This document shows positions 16,476 through 26,066 of a DNA stretch of 64,000 bases, piece after piece. Positions within the stretch are counted from its first letter, which is position 1. Each line of letters starts with the position of its first letter. Origin of the DNA: Rhodobacterales bacterium. Lineage in GTDB: Bacteria > Pseudomonadota > Alphaproteobacteria > Rhodobacterales > Rhodobacteraceae. The notes beneath the pieces are model-generated. The model did not search any database, was not told where the DNA came from, and saw only the letters and a list, made by a program, of their open reading frames with translations. Location of the stretch: contig JANYFE010000077.1 in NCBI GenBank assembly GCA_025362795.1, forward strand, positions 1 through 64,000. Direction: 5' to 3'. The position numbers and the translations under genes are program-made.

Positions 16476-17381
16476 ATGTTCGGAACCGATGAAAAAACCC
16501 AAGTGACCGCCGATCTGATCAAGGACGGCACAGAAGCCAGCTTTATGAAGGACGTGATTGAAACCAGCAAGACCGTGCCGGTGATTGTTGATTTCTGGGC
16601 GACATGGTGCGGGCCATGCAAGACCTTGACACCGATGCTGGAAGCGGCGGTGCTGGCGGCCAAAGGTAAGGTCAAGCTCGTCAAGATTGACGTGGACAAG
16701 GCGCAGGCCCTCTCGGCACGATTGCAGATTCAGTCCATTCCGACGGTCTATGCGTTCTTCAATGGCCAACCCGTGGATGGTTTTCAAGGCGCAGTTGCCC
16801 AGTCCGAAATCAAGAAATTCATTGACACGCTCAGCGCGATGGGCGGCGACGATGGTGGTCTGGCGGACGCTTTGGAGGCGGCCGAGGCGATGCTGTCCGA
16901 AGGGGCTGCGGTAGACGCGGCGGAAACCTTTGCGGCCATTCTGGCAGAGGAGCCAGAGAATGCCCGGGCTTATGGTGGCTTGGTGCGCAGCTATCTCGCG
17001 ATCGGTGAACTGGACAAGGCGCAAGAGTTTGCCGATGCAGCCCCGGCCAAGATTGCCGGATCAGTCGAGGTGACGGCAGCTAAGGCGCTGATCGAGCTGG
17101 CGCGGCAGGCAGCGAAGGCAGGGCCGGAAGCTGATTTGCGGGCGGCTCTGGCCAAAGACCCATCGAACCGGCAAGTGATGTTCGATCTTGCCTTGGCGCT
17201 GCACGCGGCGGAAAAGGTGGAGGAAGCGGTGGAGGTGCTGCTGGACTTGTTCAAGTTGGACCGCGATTGGAACGACGGTGCTACCAAAACGCAGCTATTC
17301 ACGATTTTCGGGGCGTTGAAGCCGCAAGATCCGATCGTGCTGAAAGGCCGTCGTCGCTTGTCGTCGATGATCTTTGTCTAA
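16476..17381 (+). CDS. Thioredoxin-TPR protein, CnoX/YbbN-like
   Basis: A 301-residue protein with an N-terminal thioredoxin domain (DFWATWCGPCK, Cys45 and Cys48) followed by about 170 residues of TPR-like helical repeats. This is the architecture of CnoX/YbbN chaperedoxins, which hold oxidatively damaged proteins and hand them to chaperones. The CxxC is intact here, so redox activity is possible. The next genes on the same strand encode LON-domain and UPF0434 proteins, an arrangement compatible with a proteostasis group. Confidence 0.88.
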   Translation: MFGTDEKTQVTADLIKDGTEASFMKDVIETSKTVPVIVDFWATWCGPCKTLTPMLEAAVLAAKGKVKLVKIDVDKAQALSARLQIQSIPTVYAFFNGQPVDGFQGAVAQSEIKKFIDTLSAMGGDDGGLADALEAAEAMLSEGAAVDAAETFAAILAEEPENARAYGGLVRSYLAIGELDKAQEFADAAPAKIAGSVEVTAAKALIELARQAAKAGPEADLRAALAKDPSNRQVMFDLALALHAAEKVEEAVEVLLDLFKLDRDWNDGATKTQLFTIFGALKPQDPIVLKGRRRLSSMIFV

Positions 17382-17408
17382 CGTGCGATCCGCGCTAGGT
17401 TGCTCGAC

Positions 17409-18038
17409 ATGATGAACATAGCCGACCTACCAGACAAGTTGCCCGTGTTTCCGTTGCCAGGGGCGGTTCTACTGCCGCGGGCCCGGCTACCTCTGCACAT
17501 TTTTGAGCCGCGCTATCTTGCAATGATCGAAGATTGCCTGAAAAGTGATCGTAGGCTGATCGGGATGATCCAACCCCGCGGCGACGGCCTTGCGTCGGTG
17601 GGATGTGCAGGGCGGTTGACCTCGTTTTCCGAGACAGAGGATGGCCGTTATATGATCACGCTGTCCGGCATTGCGCGGTTTGCTGTGCTAGCAGAAGTGG
17701 CAGGGTTCGTGCCTTATCGCCGTGCCAAGGTTGATTGGGCACCTTTCTTGGCAGACCTGGGAGCTGCGGCCGAAGACATCGGCTTTGACCGCCCGGCATT
17801 TATGAAGCGGTTGGGGCGCTATCTGCAGATTGCCAAGCTGGGCATCGAAGGGTCCAGCTTAAAAGAAGCAGATGACGAAATGTTGGTCAACGCGCTTTCC
17901 ATGCTGTGCCCCTTTGCAGTCGAAGAAAAGCAGGCCCTTCTGGAGGCGCGGACTTTGACGGACCGGCGGCAGGTGCTGGAAACGCTGATCTCTTTTGCGT
18001 TACGCAGCGGCGGGTCGTCGGACGAGGTGCTGCAATGA
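17409..18038 (+). CDS. LON N-terminal substrate-binding domain protein
   Basis: A 209-residue stand-alone LON peptidase N-terminal domain with no ATPase or protease part. The hallmark N-terminal run [26 protein letters not shown] is clear. Such proteins are widespread in alphaproteobacteria and are thought to bind unfolded substrates; the actual role is unknown. ATG at 17409 (or 17412) is preferred to an in-frame TTG at 17400. The stop overlaps the next start (ATGA), so the two are probably co-translated, and the thioredoxin-TPR gene is 27 bp upstream. Confidence 0.88.
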   Translation: MMNIADLPDKLPVFPLPGAVLLPRARLPLHIFEPRYLAMIEDCLKSDRRLIGMIQPRGDGLASVGCAGRLTSFSETEDGRYMITLSGIARFAVLAEVAGFVPYRRAKVDWAPFLADLGAAAEDIGFDRPAFMKRLGRYLQIAKLGIEGSSLKEADDEMLVNALSMLCPFAVEEKQALLEARTLTDRRQVLETLISFALRSGGSSDEVLQ

Positions 18039-18217
18039 CCGAAACGACGGCCATTGTAGATCGCCGCATGCTGGAGGCGTTGATCTGCCCGCAGACACAG
18101 GGCTTGTTGCGCTATGATGGCGAAAAGCAGGAGCTGATTTCGGAGACCGCACATCTTGCCTACCCGATTCGCGATGGGATACCGATCATGTTGGTCAGTG
18201 AGGCGCGTTTGATCTGA
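18035..18217 (+). CDS. UPF0434/Trm112-family small protein
   Basis: A 60-residue protein with the family pattern [11 protein letters not shown], a middle Leu-Ile pair in [21 protein letters not shown], and a short hydrophilic tail. Trm112-like proteins activate methyltransferases in eukaryotes; the bacterial YcaR-type proteins have no settled function. Only one Cys of the usual zinc set is present. ATG overlaps the stop of the LON-domain gene. Confidence 0.88.
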   Translation: MTETTAIVDRRMLEALICPQTQGLLRYDGEKQELISETAHLAYPIRDGIPIMLVSEARLI

Positions 18218-18340
18218 TTGGTGGGTTTCTGGTTCCCCAAAGGCCACGTTCACCGGTGATGTGGGCTGGAAGGGCCACCAGGGCTTGACGCCGGGCCGTG
18301 GCGTGGTCTTGGTGCGGCTACATCAACAGCTGACTTGGAC

Positions 18341-19195
18341 GTGATTGTGACCAGATTTCTAGCTCATTTTGTCGGAATGGCCCTGCTGATGCTGATGGCC
18401 GCCTGTGGTGCGCCGCATGCGCCGGATGCGGCGCGCAATGACGGCGCTCCGCTGCCGGGGTATGAAGCGGTTCAAGACGGCGAGTTTTTGATCCCGGCCG
18501 TGCAAAAGCGGCTTTTCTTTGAGGGGGCCGCCAGGACTGAAGTCGCCTACAACGGCGAAGAAGTTCCGGGTACCATTGTGGTCGATACGTTCGCACGAAA
18601 ACTCTATCTGGTGCTGGAGGGCGGCATGGCGGAACGCTATGCGATTGCGGTCGGTCGCGAAGGCCTGTCGTTTCGCGGGTCAGGGGTGATCGGGCGCAAG
18701 GAAGAATGGCCGTCCTGGACGCCAACCGGTAATATGGTGCGCAGCCGACCTGACCTTTATGCCGAATTTGCAGGCGGTCTGCCGGGCGGATTGGACAACC
18801 CGCTGGGTGCGCGGGCCATGTATTTGTATCGCGGCGGCAAGGATAGCCACTTCCGCATCCATGGCACAATCGACAACGCCTCAATTGGTCATGCCACCTC
18901 GGCGGGTTGCATCCGATTGTTCAATCAGGACGCTATCGACCTGTTCGACCGGATTGACATAGGGGCCAAGGTCAAAGTTCGTTCGCTTGACGAAAGCATC
19001 GCATTGGAGGGCCCGTACATGGACGACGCCTATGGCCGCGCCGTGCCAGACACCCCGGAAAACCAGGCTCAGAAGATTAAGGATGCTGAAACCATTGCCA
19101 AATTGGAGGCGGCAAATCCCGAGCTGGCCGCCTATGACGCGGCCGCACGTGCGGCAGATCAAGCCACTGATCAGCAGGCGGGTGCTGGCGGCTGA
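18341..19195 (+). CDS. L,D-transpeptidase (YkuD domain) lipoprotein
   Basis: The YkuD domain crosslinks peptidoglycan or attaches proteins to it. The N-terminus is a lipoprotein signal peptide with the lipobox LMAAC, so the enzyme should be anchored in the envelope. The catalytic stretch is complete: HGTIDNASIGHATSAGCIRL, with Cys and His of the active site. The C-terminus has an Ala/Asp/Gln-rich tail. Start choice is uncertain among TTG 18335, GTG 18341 and GTG 18347; none has a strong ribosome site. Length of about 284 residues is normal for the family. Confidence 0.88.
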   Translation: MIVTRFLAHFVGMALLMLMAACGAPHAPDAARNDGAPLPGYEAVQDGEFLIPAVQKRLFFEGAARTEVAYNGEEVPGTIVVDTFARKLYLVLEGGMAERYAIAVGREGLSFRGSGVIGRKEEWPSWTPTGNMVRSRPDLYAEFAGGLPGGLDNPLGARAMYLYRGGKDSHFRIHGTIDNASIGHATSAGCIRLFNQDAIDLFDRIDIGAKVKVRSLDESIALEGPYMDDAYGRAVPDTPENQAQKIKDAETIAKLEAANPELAAYDAAARAADQATDQQAGAGG

Positions 19196-19216
19196 TCCGA
19201 CAATCGCTCCAGACCC

Positions 19217-19588
19217 CTAATTGATGATCACGTAGTCCTTCAGGGTAGGTTGGACCACCCGCCATGTTCCGGAAAAGCCGGGGCGGATCACGATACTGTC
19301 GCCCGCCTGCAAGGTTGTGGCCTGTCCGGCGTCATCTGTCAGGATCGAGACGCCTTCCAGAATGTGAACATATTCCCATTCCGAATAGGCGCATTTCCAT
19401 TCCCCGATGGTCGAATGCCACAGTCCGACGTAAAGATTGCCGTGCGTTTCTATGTTCCAGGTGCTGTGAACCGGGTCGCCGCTCAGCACCTTCATGGGGT
19501 CCGGCCGGCTGATATCTGGTGTGATGCCGTCACGGGACAGGCGAGTTGGGTTGGGCACGTATCCTCCGTCGTTTGCACTTGGCTGCAT
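19217..19588 (-). CDS. Cupin-domain protein (DUF861/EutQ-like)
   Basis: A 123-residue single-domain cupin, with the aromatic-rich core WKCAYSEWEYVHILEG and a second motif QAGDSIVIRPGFSGTW. The pattern fits the DUF861 group, whose members are small-molecule binding proteins of mostly unknown substrate. The ATG at 19588 is chosen because the conserved part starts soon after; the frame stays open further upstream into the panB leader. It is divergent from panB, about 127 bp apart. Confidence 0.75.
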   Translation of the reverse strand: MQPSANDGGYVPNPTRLSRDGITPDISRPDPMKVLSGDPVHSTWNIETHGNLYVGLWHSTIGEWKCAYSEWEYVHILEGVSILTDDAGQATTLQAGDSIVIRPGFSGTWRVVQPTLKDYVIIN

Positions 19589-19715
19589 CTGTTTTGCCGC
19601 CAGCCTCGCGCTTGGGTCAAGGGGGCAAGGCGATGTAGCGTGGCGCATCATTCTTGCCGTTGTGTTACGGCTGTGCCCATATACTTGGCAAGTTACCTGT
19701 TGCGGAGCCTGATAG

Positions 19716-20552
19716 ATGAGCGCCACCTCGCCCCTGCGCCCCGTGCTACCTCCCGACATTCGCGCCAGAAAAGGGCAGTCGCCTCTGGTAGTTTTGACCG
19801 CCTATACGACACCGATGGCGCGTCTGGTCGATGCCCATTGCGATGTGGCGTTAATTGGCGATTCGGTCGGCATGGTTTTGCACGGCCTGCCATCTACGCT
19901 CGGCGTGACAATGGAGATGATGATTCTGCATGGTCGTGCGGTGGTGCGGGGGCTGGTGCGCGCTATGGCGGTGGTGGACATGCCGTTTGGGTCATATGAG
20001 GAAAGCCCACAGCAGGCCTATCGCAACGCGGCGCGGTTGATGGTGGAAACCGGCGCACCGGCGGTCAAGCTGGAGGGTGGTGAGCATATGGCAGAAACGA
20101 TCGGCTTTCTGACCCGGCGCGGCGTGCCGGTGATGGCGCATATCGGGCTGACGCCGCAGGCCGTGAACACTTTGGGTGGCTACCGCGTGGTGGGCCGCGA
20201 CGGCGCTGCGGAAGGGGTCGTCGCCGACGCTCAGGCAGTCGAGGTGGCAGGTGCGTTTGCGGTGGTGCTGGAAAAGGTGCCGGTCGGGTTGGCGGCGCGA
20301 ATTACGCAAGGCCTGACCATTCCGACGATTGGGATTGGTGCAGGGGTTCAGTGTGACGGGCAGGTGCTTGTGGTCGATGACATGCTGGGGATGTTCACCG
20401 ATTTTCGGCCCAAGTTCGTAAAACGTTATGGCGAGTTGGGGGCGGCGGCGGATGAGGCTATCGCTACCTATGCTGCGGACGTCAGGGCGCGGCGGTTTCC
20501 GGGACCGGAGCACGGCTTTGCCGACGAGGCACCGAAGGGTTCGCGGTCGTGA
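19716..20552 (+). CDS. panB: 3-methyl-2-oxobutanoate hydroxymethyltransferase
   Basis: A 278-residue PanB that makes ketopantoate from 2-oxoisovalerate and methylene-tetrahydrofolate, the first step of pantothenate synthesis. The (beta/alpha)8 barrel family runs are [24 protein letters not shown] (Mg ligand), [13 protein letters not shown] and the catalytic PTIGIGAG. Length is normal. Its stop overlaps the panC GTG start (GTGA), giving a panBC operon. Confidence 0.97.
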   Translation: MSATSPLRPVLPPDIRARKGQSPLVVLTAYTTPMARLVDAHCDVALIGDSVGMVLHGLPSTLGVTMEMMILHGRAVVRGLVRAMAVVDMPFGSYEESPQQAYRNAARLMVETGAPAVKLEGGEHMAETIGFLTRRGVPVMAHIGLTPQAVNTLGGYRVVGRDGAAEGVVADAQAVEVAGAFAVVLEKVPVGLAARITQGLTIPTIGIGAGVQCDGQVLVVDDMLGMFTDFRPKFVKRYGELGAAADEAIATYAADVRARRFPGPEHGFADEAPKGSRS

Positions 20553-21388
20553 CGGTGATCCTGCGGGAGGGCGCCGACCTGCGCAAGTTGGTGCGAGGGT
20601 GGAAAGCGGCGGGGAACATCGTGGGGCTGGTGCCGACGATGGGGGCGTTGCATGACGGGCATCTGTCGCTGGCGCGGGCGGCCAAAGCGGAGTGTGAGCG
20701 GGTGATCGTGACGATCTTCGTCAACCCCCGGCAGTTTAACAACCCGGATGATCTCAAGAAGTATCCACGCACCGAAGCAGCGGATGCAGGGTTGCTGGCG
20801 ACGGTGGGGGTCGATGTGATCTTTGCGCCCACGGCTGACGAGGTTTATCCTGCCGGTTTTGCCACCACTGTTTCGGTTGCGGGCGTGGCTGAGCCGCTGG
20901 AAGGTGTTCTTCGGCCCGGCCACTTCGACGGGGTGGCGACGGTGGTGACCAAGCTGTTCGGAATGACTTTGGCCGACCGCGCGTATTTCGGGCAGAAGGA
21001 CTGGCAGCAGTTGCGGGTGGTCAATCGGCTGGTCCGCGATCTGAACTTGCCGGTCTGGATCGTTGGCTGCGAGACGGTCAGGGAGGCGGACGGGGTGGCG
21101 ATGTCGTCGCGGAATGCGCGGCTTGGGGGTGCTGCGCGGCGGATTGCGCCGGCCTTGTTCGCGGCGATGACCCGTGCGGGCGGGGCGATCCGGAGTGGGG
21201 CTGATCCCACGACCGCCCTTGCTGATTGTCGGGCCGAGGTGCTGGCGTCGGGGTTTGACAGCGTTGAATATATCGAGTTGCGGGATGCGGCTACGCTGGA
21301 GGCGGCCGAGGGGCTGAACCGCCCCTTGCGGTTGCTGGCGGCGGTCTGGTTGGCTGGGGTTCGGTTGATCGACAATATTGCGGTCTAG
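20549..21388 (+). CDS. panC: Pantoate-beta-alanine ligase (pantothenate synthetase)
   Basis: A 279-residue PanC that condenses pantoate and beta-alanine with ATP. The HIGH-like motif [13 protein letters not shown] is at about residues 30-42. [29 protein letters not shown] and MSSRNARL, the last acting as the KMSKS-like loop, are all present. The start is GTG at 20549, overlapping panB. A perfect palindrome follows the stop. Confidence 0.97.
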   Translation: MTVILREGADLRKLVRGWKAAGNIVGLVPTMGALHDGHLSLARAAKAECERVIVTIFVNPRQFNNPDDLKKYPRTEAADAGLLATVGVDVIFAPTADEVYPAGFATTVSVAGVAEPLEGVLRPGHFDGVATVVTKLFGMTLADRAYFGQKDWQQLRVVNRLVRDLNLPVWIVGCETVREADGVAMSSRNARLGGAARRIAPALFAAMTRAGGAIRSGADPTTALADCRAEVLASGFDSVEYIELRDAATLEAAEGLNRPLRLLAAVWLAGVRLIDNIAV

Positions 21389-21701
21389 CGGCGTCCACAT
21401 GTGGACACCTTTCTATCCTATTGAAATAAAATGAAATCGTCTTTTCTGTTCATCTTTAGTTAACCACGATTTCGCTGAGGGGTGCCCGTCTGTTCCGCGA
21501 CCTTTTCTGTGATGGGCGGGCTCTTGCGTATCCCGGCAGAGGCAATCGGACGTATCGAAAGGTGCCAGGCTGGATGACGCCGGCCATGCGTGAAACTTCT
21601 GTTGGCATGGGCCCAAGATTTCGGCGAAGATGGCGGTCGGGCGGGGATGTAATTCCGCTTTACATACCTAGATACTCAACGCTGTTTCAACGGAGGGTTT
21701 G
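21389..21701. other. 313-bp intergenic region before the unknown nine-gene operon
   Basis: No plausible gene is seen. After the palindrome there is an AT-rich patch at about 21411-21465 (CTATCCTATTGAAATAAAATG and a TTAACC run) that could hold a promoter. A strong ribosome site, CGGAGGG at 21691-21697, precedes the first gene of the operon. This is the only sizeable gap upstream of the nine genes and should contain their main promoter. Confidence 0.5.
21393..21406. terminator. Perfect 14-bp palindrome after panC, possible terminator
   Basis: GTCCACATGTGGAC lies four bases after the panC stop and is followed by ACCTTTCT. It can form a five-pair stem with a CATG loop. The T-rich tail is weak, so a protein-binding site is an equal alternative. 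Confidence 0.35.
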
Positions 21702-22778
21702 ATGGCTGATTTCGACGCACAGATCAAAACAAGTCAGGACCAGGTGGCCACCGCGCAGGCCAAGATTTCCGCCATCACCGCACGGATAGAGGTCGCGCGG
21801 GCCAAGCTGGGCACCGACGACAGTTTCAACGTGGAGAGTGCCACGCTGGAAGATGTGCGCAAGCACACTGACCTGATGAACGCCAATATTGCCGAACTGA
21901 TCATGGGTCTGGACGATGTAACCTCTGGATTTTCCAAAGAGTTCAGCGAAATGCGGTCAAAGACCGGGATGGAAAGCTTCGTTGGCATCTTCTCTGCCGC
22001 CAAGTCGGATTCGATGCGACAAGAGAGGATGCGCCATGCCACGATTGACGACAAGTTACAGGATCTGATCGCGAAGTCGGACGTGATCGTGCGGTTGTTG
22101 CAAGGACAACTGGAGTTGCTGACGACGCAGCGCACACGGGTCGAGGCCAATCTGGGCGAGACGCTGACCGACCGGGAGGCGACGGTGGCAGCACTGGAGA
22201 GTGTGCGGGCCGAGATTGGGGCGATGGATCCCGCGATCATCGAGTTGGAGAACAAGATTTCGGTCGAGCAGGACGCGGGAGCGCGGACCAAGCTGGAGAC
22301 CGATCTGGCGGCGTTGAACACCCGCTACAACGCGTTAGTGCAGGACGAACAGGTGCAACTGGCGAAATCGCAGACGCTGGAGAGGTATATCGAAAAGGGT
22401 AAAACCTGGGTGGATTCGTTGCAGAATCAGGCGGCGACGCAGATGGTGCTGATCAACAAACTGCAGACAGATACACGGCAGCGGGTGGTGTTGTATGACG
22501 CTTTAAGTGCGTCGTTGAAAACCGCGCAGCAGCAGGAAGTCGCCCACAAAATCAACGAGATCGGCGTGCAGACCGATCAAGAGGCGCAGGTCGCGATGGC
22601 GGCGATTGGTGCCGCGACCAACGACAAGATGGCGGAGATGCTGGAAGCGCATGAGGGGCATATGGTGTTTGCGCGCCAAGTGCAGGAGCAGAAGGCCAAG
22701 GCGGATGAACGCTTTGCCCGGCGCTTTGCCGCGATTGTCGAGAAGCACGACAAGAACGCGTATGGCGATGGCAACTGA
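21702..22778 (+). CDS. Long alpha-helical coiled-coil protein of unknown function, weakly TelA-like
   Basis: A 358-residue, almost entirely helical and charged protein with no membrane segment. Heptad-like runs (QVATAQAKISAITARIEVAR, LEDVRKHTDLMNANI, LLQGQLELLTTQRTRVEANL) indicate long coiled coils. The C-terminal half (IEKGKTWVDSLQNQAATQ, then VLINKLQTDTRQRVV) recalls the helical pattern of TelA/KlaA toxic-anion-resistance proteins, but the resemblance is weak. ATG 21702 has a good ribosome site. It leads the nine-gene operon, and its stop overlaps the next ATG (TGATG). A scaffold or adaptor role for the AAA+ ATPase encoded downstream is inference. Confidence 0.6.
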   Translation: MADFDAQIKTSQDQVATAQAKISAITARIEVARAKLGTDDSFNVESATLEDVRKHTDLMNANIAELIMGLDDVTSGFSKEFSEMRSKTGMESFVGIFSAAKSDSMRQERMRHATIDDKLQDLIAKSDVIVRLLQGQLELLTTQRTRVEANLGETLTDREATVAALESVRAEIGAMDPAIIELENKISVEQDAGARTKLETDLAALNTRYNALVQDEQVQLAKSQTLERYIEKGKTWVDSLQNQAATQMVLINKLQTDTRQRVVLYDALSASLKTAQQQEVAHKINEIGVQTDQEAQVAMAAIGAATNDKMAEMLEAHEGHMVFARQVQEQKAKADERFARRFAAIVEKHDKNAYGDGN

Positions 22779-23896
22779 TGCCTGAAACGCCGCTTGTCGA
22801 TGACCATGCCGAGTTGGACGATACGGCTGTCGTGCGGCGCTATTTTGCCAAGTTCGAACGCATTACCGGCCTGATGGCCCGCGTGACGGCTGAGGTGGAA
22901 AATGACGGCCGGATCAACCGGACCGAGGCGCGGATACTGGGCAAATACATGGCCAAGCTTGCCGCGACATTTTCGGCTTTGGCGGACAAATGCCTGATGA
23001 CCGGGCGGTCGGCTGCGGCACCAAAGCTGGTGTTTGACCGGCATGAAAGCGGCTTTCCCATCGCACAAGAACTGATGGTGATGGCAGTGGACGCGCAGCA
23101 GGCGCGGAAACACCTTGAGGGGATGGCGTCGGCGACCGAATTGAAGGACCGGATGGTGAGGCAGATTTTGCAGGAACTGGTTGCGCCCGTCGACCTGCAG
23201 TTCGCGCTGTCGCAGCGGCTGTATTACGAGGCGTTGGCGGCGGGCGGGCTGTTCTGGACTCGCAACGACCCGGATGCGCAGTGGATCGCAGATAAGGGCG
23301 ACAGGCGGCATTTTCTGGTGCATTGGGCGGTCTATGACACGCAGGTCAACCTGCCGGTGGTGTATCTGCTCGACCTTGAAGATGGCGGCAAGAAGCCGTT
23401 GCCGAATGACGATTATCGCTGGCCGCAAGCGCGGGCACAACTGATGGCGCAGTCGCTGGACGGGTTGAAACTGCTGACGATTGCGATGGGGTTCGACAAG
23501 GATTTTCCCGATCTGCACCCCAAGCGGCTGCGGCGGATCCATCTGGGACCGATGTATTCCCATGATTTCACGCTGCAATCCGGGCCGATTTCTGAGGTGC
23601 TCGCCAATGCAAATGCGCCGGATGGCGAGGATTGGGCGCTGGTGTGGACGGTGGAGGATCTGGTCAGCGAGCGTGAGGAACAGGTGAAAGACGGCTGGTT
23701 TTCCAGCGTTGACCGGCAGGTTTTCGCACTGGACCCGTTTGCCGGACGGGGGGCCGATACCGGGGCCACGCGGACCGAGCGCATGGTCATCCTGCCAGAA
23801 AGGCCCTATCAGGCCCTGGCAGAGCTGAACCCGCCGGGTTTCCGCGCGGTGCGGAAGTTTGTGGTGGGCGACGGCGACCGGATCATTCCGGCTTGA
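22778..23896 (+). CDS. Conserved-looking hypothetical protein, operon gene 2
   Basis: A 372-residue soluble protein, not recognised. The N-terminal 140 residues are helical (FAKFERITGLMARVTAEVE, TEARILGKYMAKLAATFSAL). The remainder looks mixed alpha/beta with Trp and Asp-rich segments (WTRNDPDAQWIAD, HWAVYDTQVNLPVVYLLDLE). No nucleotide-binding, protease or membrane motif was found. Start ATG overlaps the previous stop (TGATG), showing tight coupling to the coiled-coil gene. It is evidently a dedicated part of the same operon; the biochemical role is unknown. Confidence 0.6.
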   Translation: MPETPLVDDHAELDDTAVVRRYFAKFERITGLMARVTAEVENDGRINRTEARILGKYMAKLAATFSALADKCLMTGRSAAAPKLVFDRHESGFPIAQELMVMAVDAQQARKHLEGMASATELKDRMVRQILQELVAPVDLQFALSQRLYYEALAAGGLFWTRNDPDAQWIADKGDRRHFLVHWAVYDTQVNLPVVYLLDLEDGGKKPLPNDDYRWPQARAQLMAQSLDGLKLLTIAMGFDKDFPDLHPKRLRRIHLGPMYSHDFTLQSGPISEVLANANAPDGEDWALVWTVEDLVSEREEQVKDGWFSSVDRQVFALDPFAGRGADTGATRTERMVILPERPYQALAELNPPGFRAVRKFVVGDGDRIIPA

Positions 23897-23907
23897 GGAG
23901 GAAACCC

Positions 23908-24129
23908 ATGGAAAAGTGTCAGTTTTACCGCACAGAGATGGTCACGGCCCGTGCCCACGCGCCGCATTCCGGGCGACGGGAGCCGCCGCCGCAGCGGACC
24001 TTGGCCGGGTGGTGTGCGCATGACTTCAGCCCAGTGACTCGGGTGCAGGCGGTGACGGTGCAGGGTGGGGCAAAGCTTTTGACCTGTGGTGGAGATCTGG
24101 CCCGGTGTTTGATTCCCGACAAATTGTGA
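23908..24129 (+). CDS. Tiny four-cysteine protein, operon gene 3
   Basis: A 73-residue basic protein with four cysteines (Cys4, Cys36, Cys60, Cys67) and several histidines (AHAPHSG, WCAHDF), which could make a small metal-binding or redox module. It has a convincing ribosome site (TGAGGAGGAAACCC before ATG). The frame fits exactly between gene 2 (11-bp gap) and the AAA+ gene (8-bp gap), which supports it as real rather than chance. No family was recognised. Confidence 0.55.
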   Translation: MEKCQFYRTEMVTARAHAPHSGRREPPPQRTLAGWCAHDFSPVTRVQAVTVQGGAKLLTCGGDLARCLIPDKL

Positions 24130-24137
24130 GGTGATCC

Positions 24138-26066
24138 ATGAGCAACCCCCGCGATACGATGGAACTGCGGGAAGATGCGGTTCGGGCCCAGTATGATGCG
24201 GCTTTGGCGCTGCTGACCGGGTTTGACCATGCGCCGCGGCTGGGCAAGGCTACGGAATCGGCGGCGGTGGAGCGGTCGCCGGGGATTGGCACAAGGCCGA
24301 TGTTCCGGTCGACCACGCCGGGGATGGTGACGCGGCCGGTGGCGCGGGCGGGCGGTGTGCGGCTGGTGGAGCGGGTGCAGGGGCTGGGCGACGGGCTGAC
24401 CTCGCCCTTGCAGGCATCCGTGCTGGGGGCGCTGCGGCGGGGCTTGGCGATTGCGCTGGCGATGGCGGAGGGGTTTGCGGCGCAGTTGGGACTGGCGGAG
24501 TTGAAGAAGGCCAATCTTGAGGCGCGGCTGCCGGATGCGCGGCGGGCGGAGTTCACGGAGTTGCTGGCGGCAGAGGCGTTGGTGGCGCTGCATGTCTTTG
24601 CCAATGCGACGGCGTTTTTGCTGGCACCGCATCTGGGGTCTTTGACGGTTGAAGTGGGTGAGGTGGACGAGGTGCTGACCGACAACGCCGGACTGGCGCT
24701 GCACGGGGCATTGTGGGAACTGGATCAGGATATTGCGCTGGTCGCCACCGACGAGGTGCGGCTTGCGGCGGTGGTGGCGGCGTTCTGTGAGGCGCTGATG
24801 AAGAAGGTGGCCTTGCGGGCGGAAAGTGCGGCGCGACTGGGGGCATTTGCGAGCGGGTCGTGGAAGGTCGAGGCGGACGGGCTGGCGCTGGCTGGGTTCA
24901 AACCGGCGCGGGCGTCGAAGGGCGGCGCTTTGACGATGCAGTTCAAGAAGCCGTCGGAAGTGGTGGGCAATCATATCGCCAAATATCAAAGCCTGAAGCT
25001 GGCCAAGATGCTGATGGCTTATGATTTTGACCGGCGGCTGAACCCGTTTGCCGAACTGGGCGGATTCATCTTTACCTTCATGGGCGATGGCGCGCCGGGG
25101 ACGGGCAAGACCACGCTGATCCAGATGATGGCGGGATTGCTCAATGATTACTGCAAGGTGGCGGGTTATCCGTTCCGCTATCAGAATTTCTCCATCGACC
25201 AGATCGACAGCTACCAGGGCAAGTCAGGGCAGAATGCCAAGGCGTTTATTGACAGCGTGCTGGATCCGACGGTGATCGGGTTTGGGACGATTGACGATAT
25301 TGACCAAGTGGCGGGCAAGCGCGGCGACCGGCAATCAAGCGCGGGTCAGCAAGAGGTGACGGCGGTGTTCATGGGGGCCTTTGCCGGGGCGAATACCGTG
25401 GTGCGGGGGAATTGCACCTTCGGGATGTTCAGTAACTACCCCGAGAACGTGGACGATGCCTTGCGGCAACGGGCGGGGGCGCGGTTTCTGGTGGACGGGC
25501 CGCAGAGCCGGGAGGATTACATAGATATCCTCGCGCTGTTGCTGGGCAAGAACCATGCAATCCCGATTGGGGACGCGCAGTTGTTTGCGTCTCAGGAGAT
25601 TAAAAAGGCCGTTTCCGCGAGTTTCGCGGGCTACGCGCGGCCGCATGAGGAGGGGCTTTTGAAGGTCTGGGATCAGGTGGCGCGGGATTTCGGGCCGCTG
25701 GATACGGTGGCCAAGTTGGGGGCCTATCTGAAGGCCATCCAGATCGCCGATGCGCGGTTTACCGGGCGGGCGGTCAAGAACATCACCGATGCGGTGAAGG
25801 TGCGGGCGGCGGATTTTGAACTGCCGGACGCATGGATGGAGGAGCCGGACCTGTTCCTGTTCAAGCCCTACGACGAGAAGATCGCGATGATCCGGGGGCT
25901 TATGCAGCCGATGACGGTGGAGATGGTGGTGCAGGAAATCAACCGCTACGCGGATTCGGAGTTCCGCTATGCCGACAAGTCCGATGAGGCGGCGGTGGCG
26001 GGGATGGTCAGGGGGATGCGGCTGGAGGTTGAGGCGAAGCGGCGGTTTTTGGAGGGGCGGGGGTGA
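24138..26066 (+). CDS. AAA+ ATPase, operon gene 4
   Basis: A 642-residue ATPase. Residues 1-270 form a helical, Ala-rich N-terminal region with no recognised domain. The ATPase core starts near 300. Walker A is GDGAPGTGKTT at 316-326, and a Walker-B-like strand (TVIGFGTIDDID) ends at about 389. A probable sensor 1 is FGMFSNYPEN, and an arginine-finger candidate is DDALRQRAGARF. The rest is a helical lid and a C-terminal helical part. The whole looks like a remodelling or moving ATPase rather than a protease, as no peptidase motif is fused. Four later genes in the operon are membrane proteins, suggesting that it acts at the membrane. Substrate unknown. Confidence 0.82.
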   Translation: MSNPRDTMELREDAVRAQYDAALALLTGFDHAPRLGKATESAAVERSPGIGTRPMFRSTTPGMVTRPVARAGGVRLVERVQGLGDGLTSPLQASVLGALRRGLAIALAMAEGFAAQLGLAELKKANLEARLPDARRAEFTELLAAEALVALHVFANATAFLLAPHLGSLTVEVGEVDEVLTDNAGLALHGALWELDQDIALVATDEVRLAAVVAAFCEALMKKVALRAESAARLGAFASGSWKVEADGLALAGFKPARASKGGALTMQFKKPSEVVGNHIAKYQSLKLAKMLMAYDFDRRLNPFAELGGFIFTFMGDGAPGTGKTTLIQMMAGLLNDYCKVAGYPFRYQNFSIDQIDSYQGKSGQNAKAFIDSVLDPTVIGFGTIDDIDQVAGKRGDRQSSAGQQEVTAVFMGAFAGANTVVRGNCTFGMFSNYPENVDDALRQRAGARFLVDGPQSREDYIDILALLLGKNHAIPIGDAQLFASQEIKKAVSASFAGYARPHEEGLLKVWDQVARDFGPLDTVAKLGAYLKAIQIADARFTGRAVKNITDAVKVRAADFELPDAWMEEPDLFLFKPYDEKIAMIRGLMQPMTVEMVVQEINRYADSEFRYADKSDEAAVAGMVRGMRLEVEAKRRFLEGRG

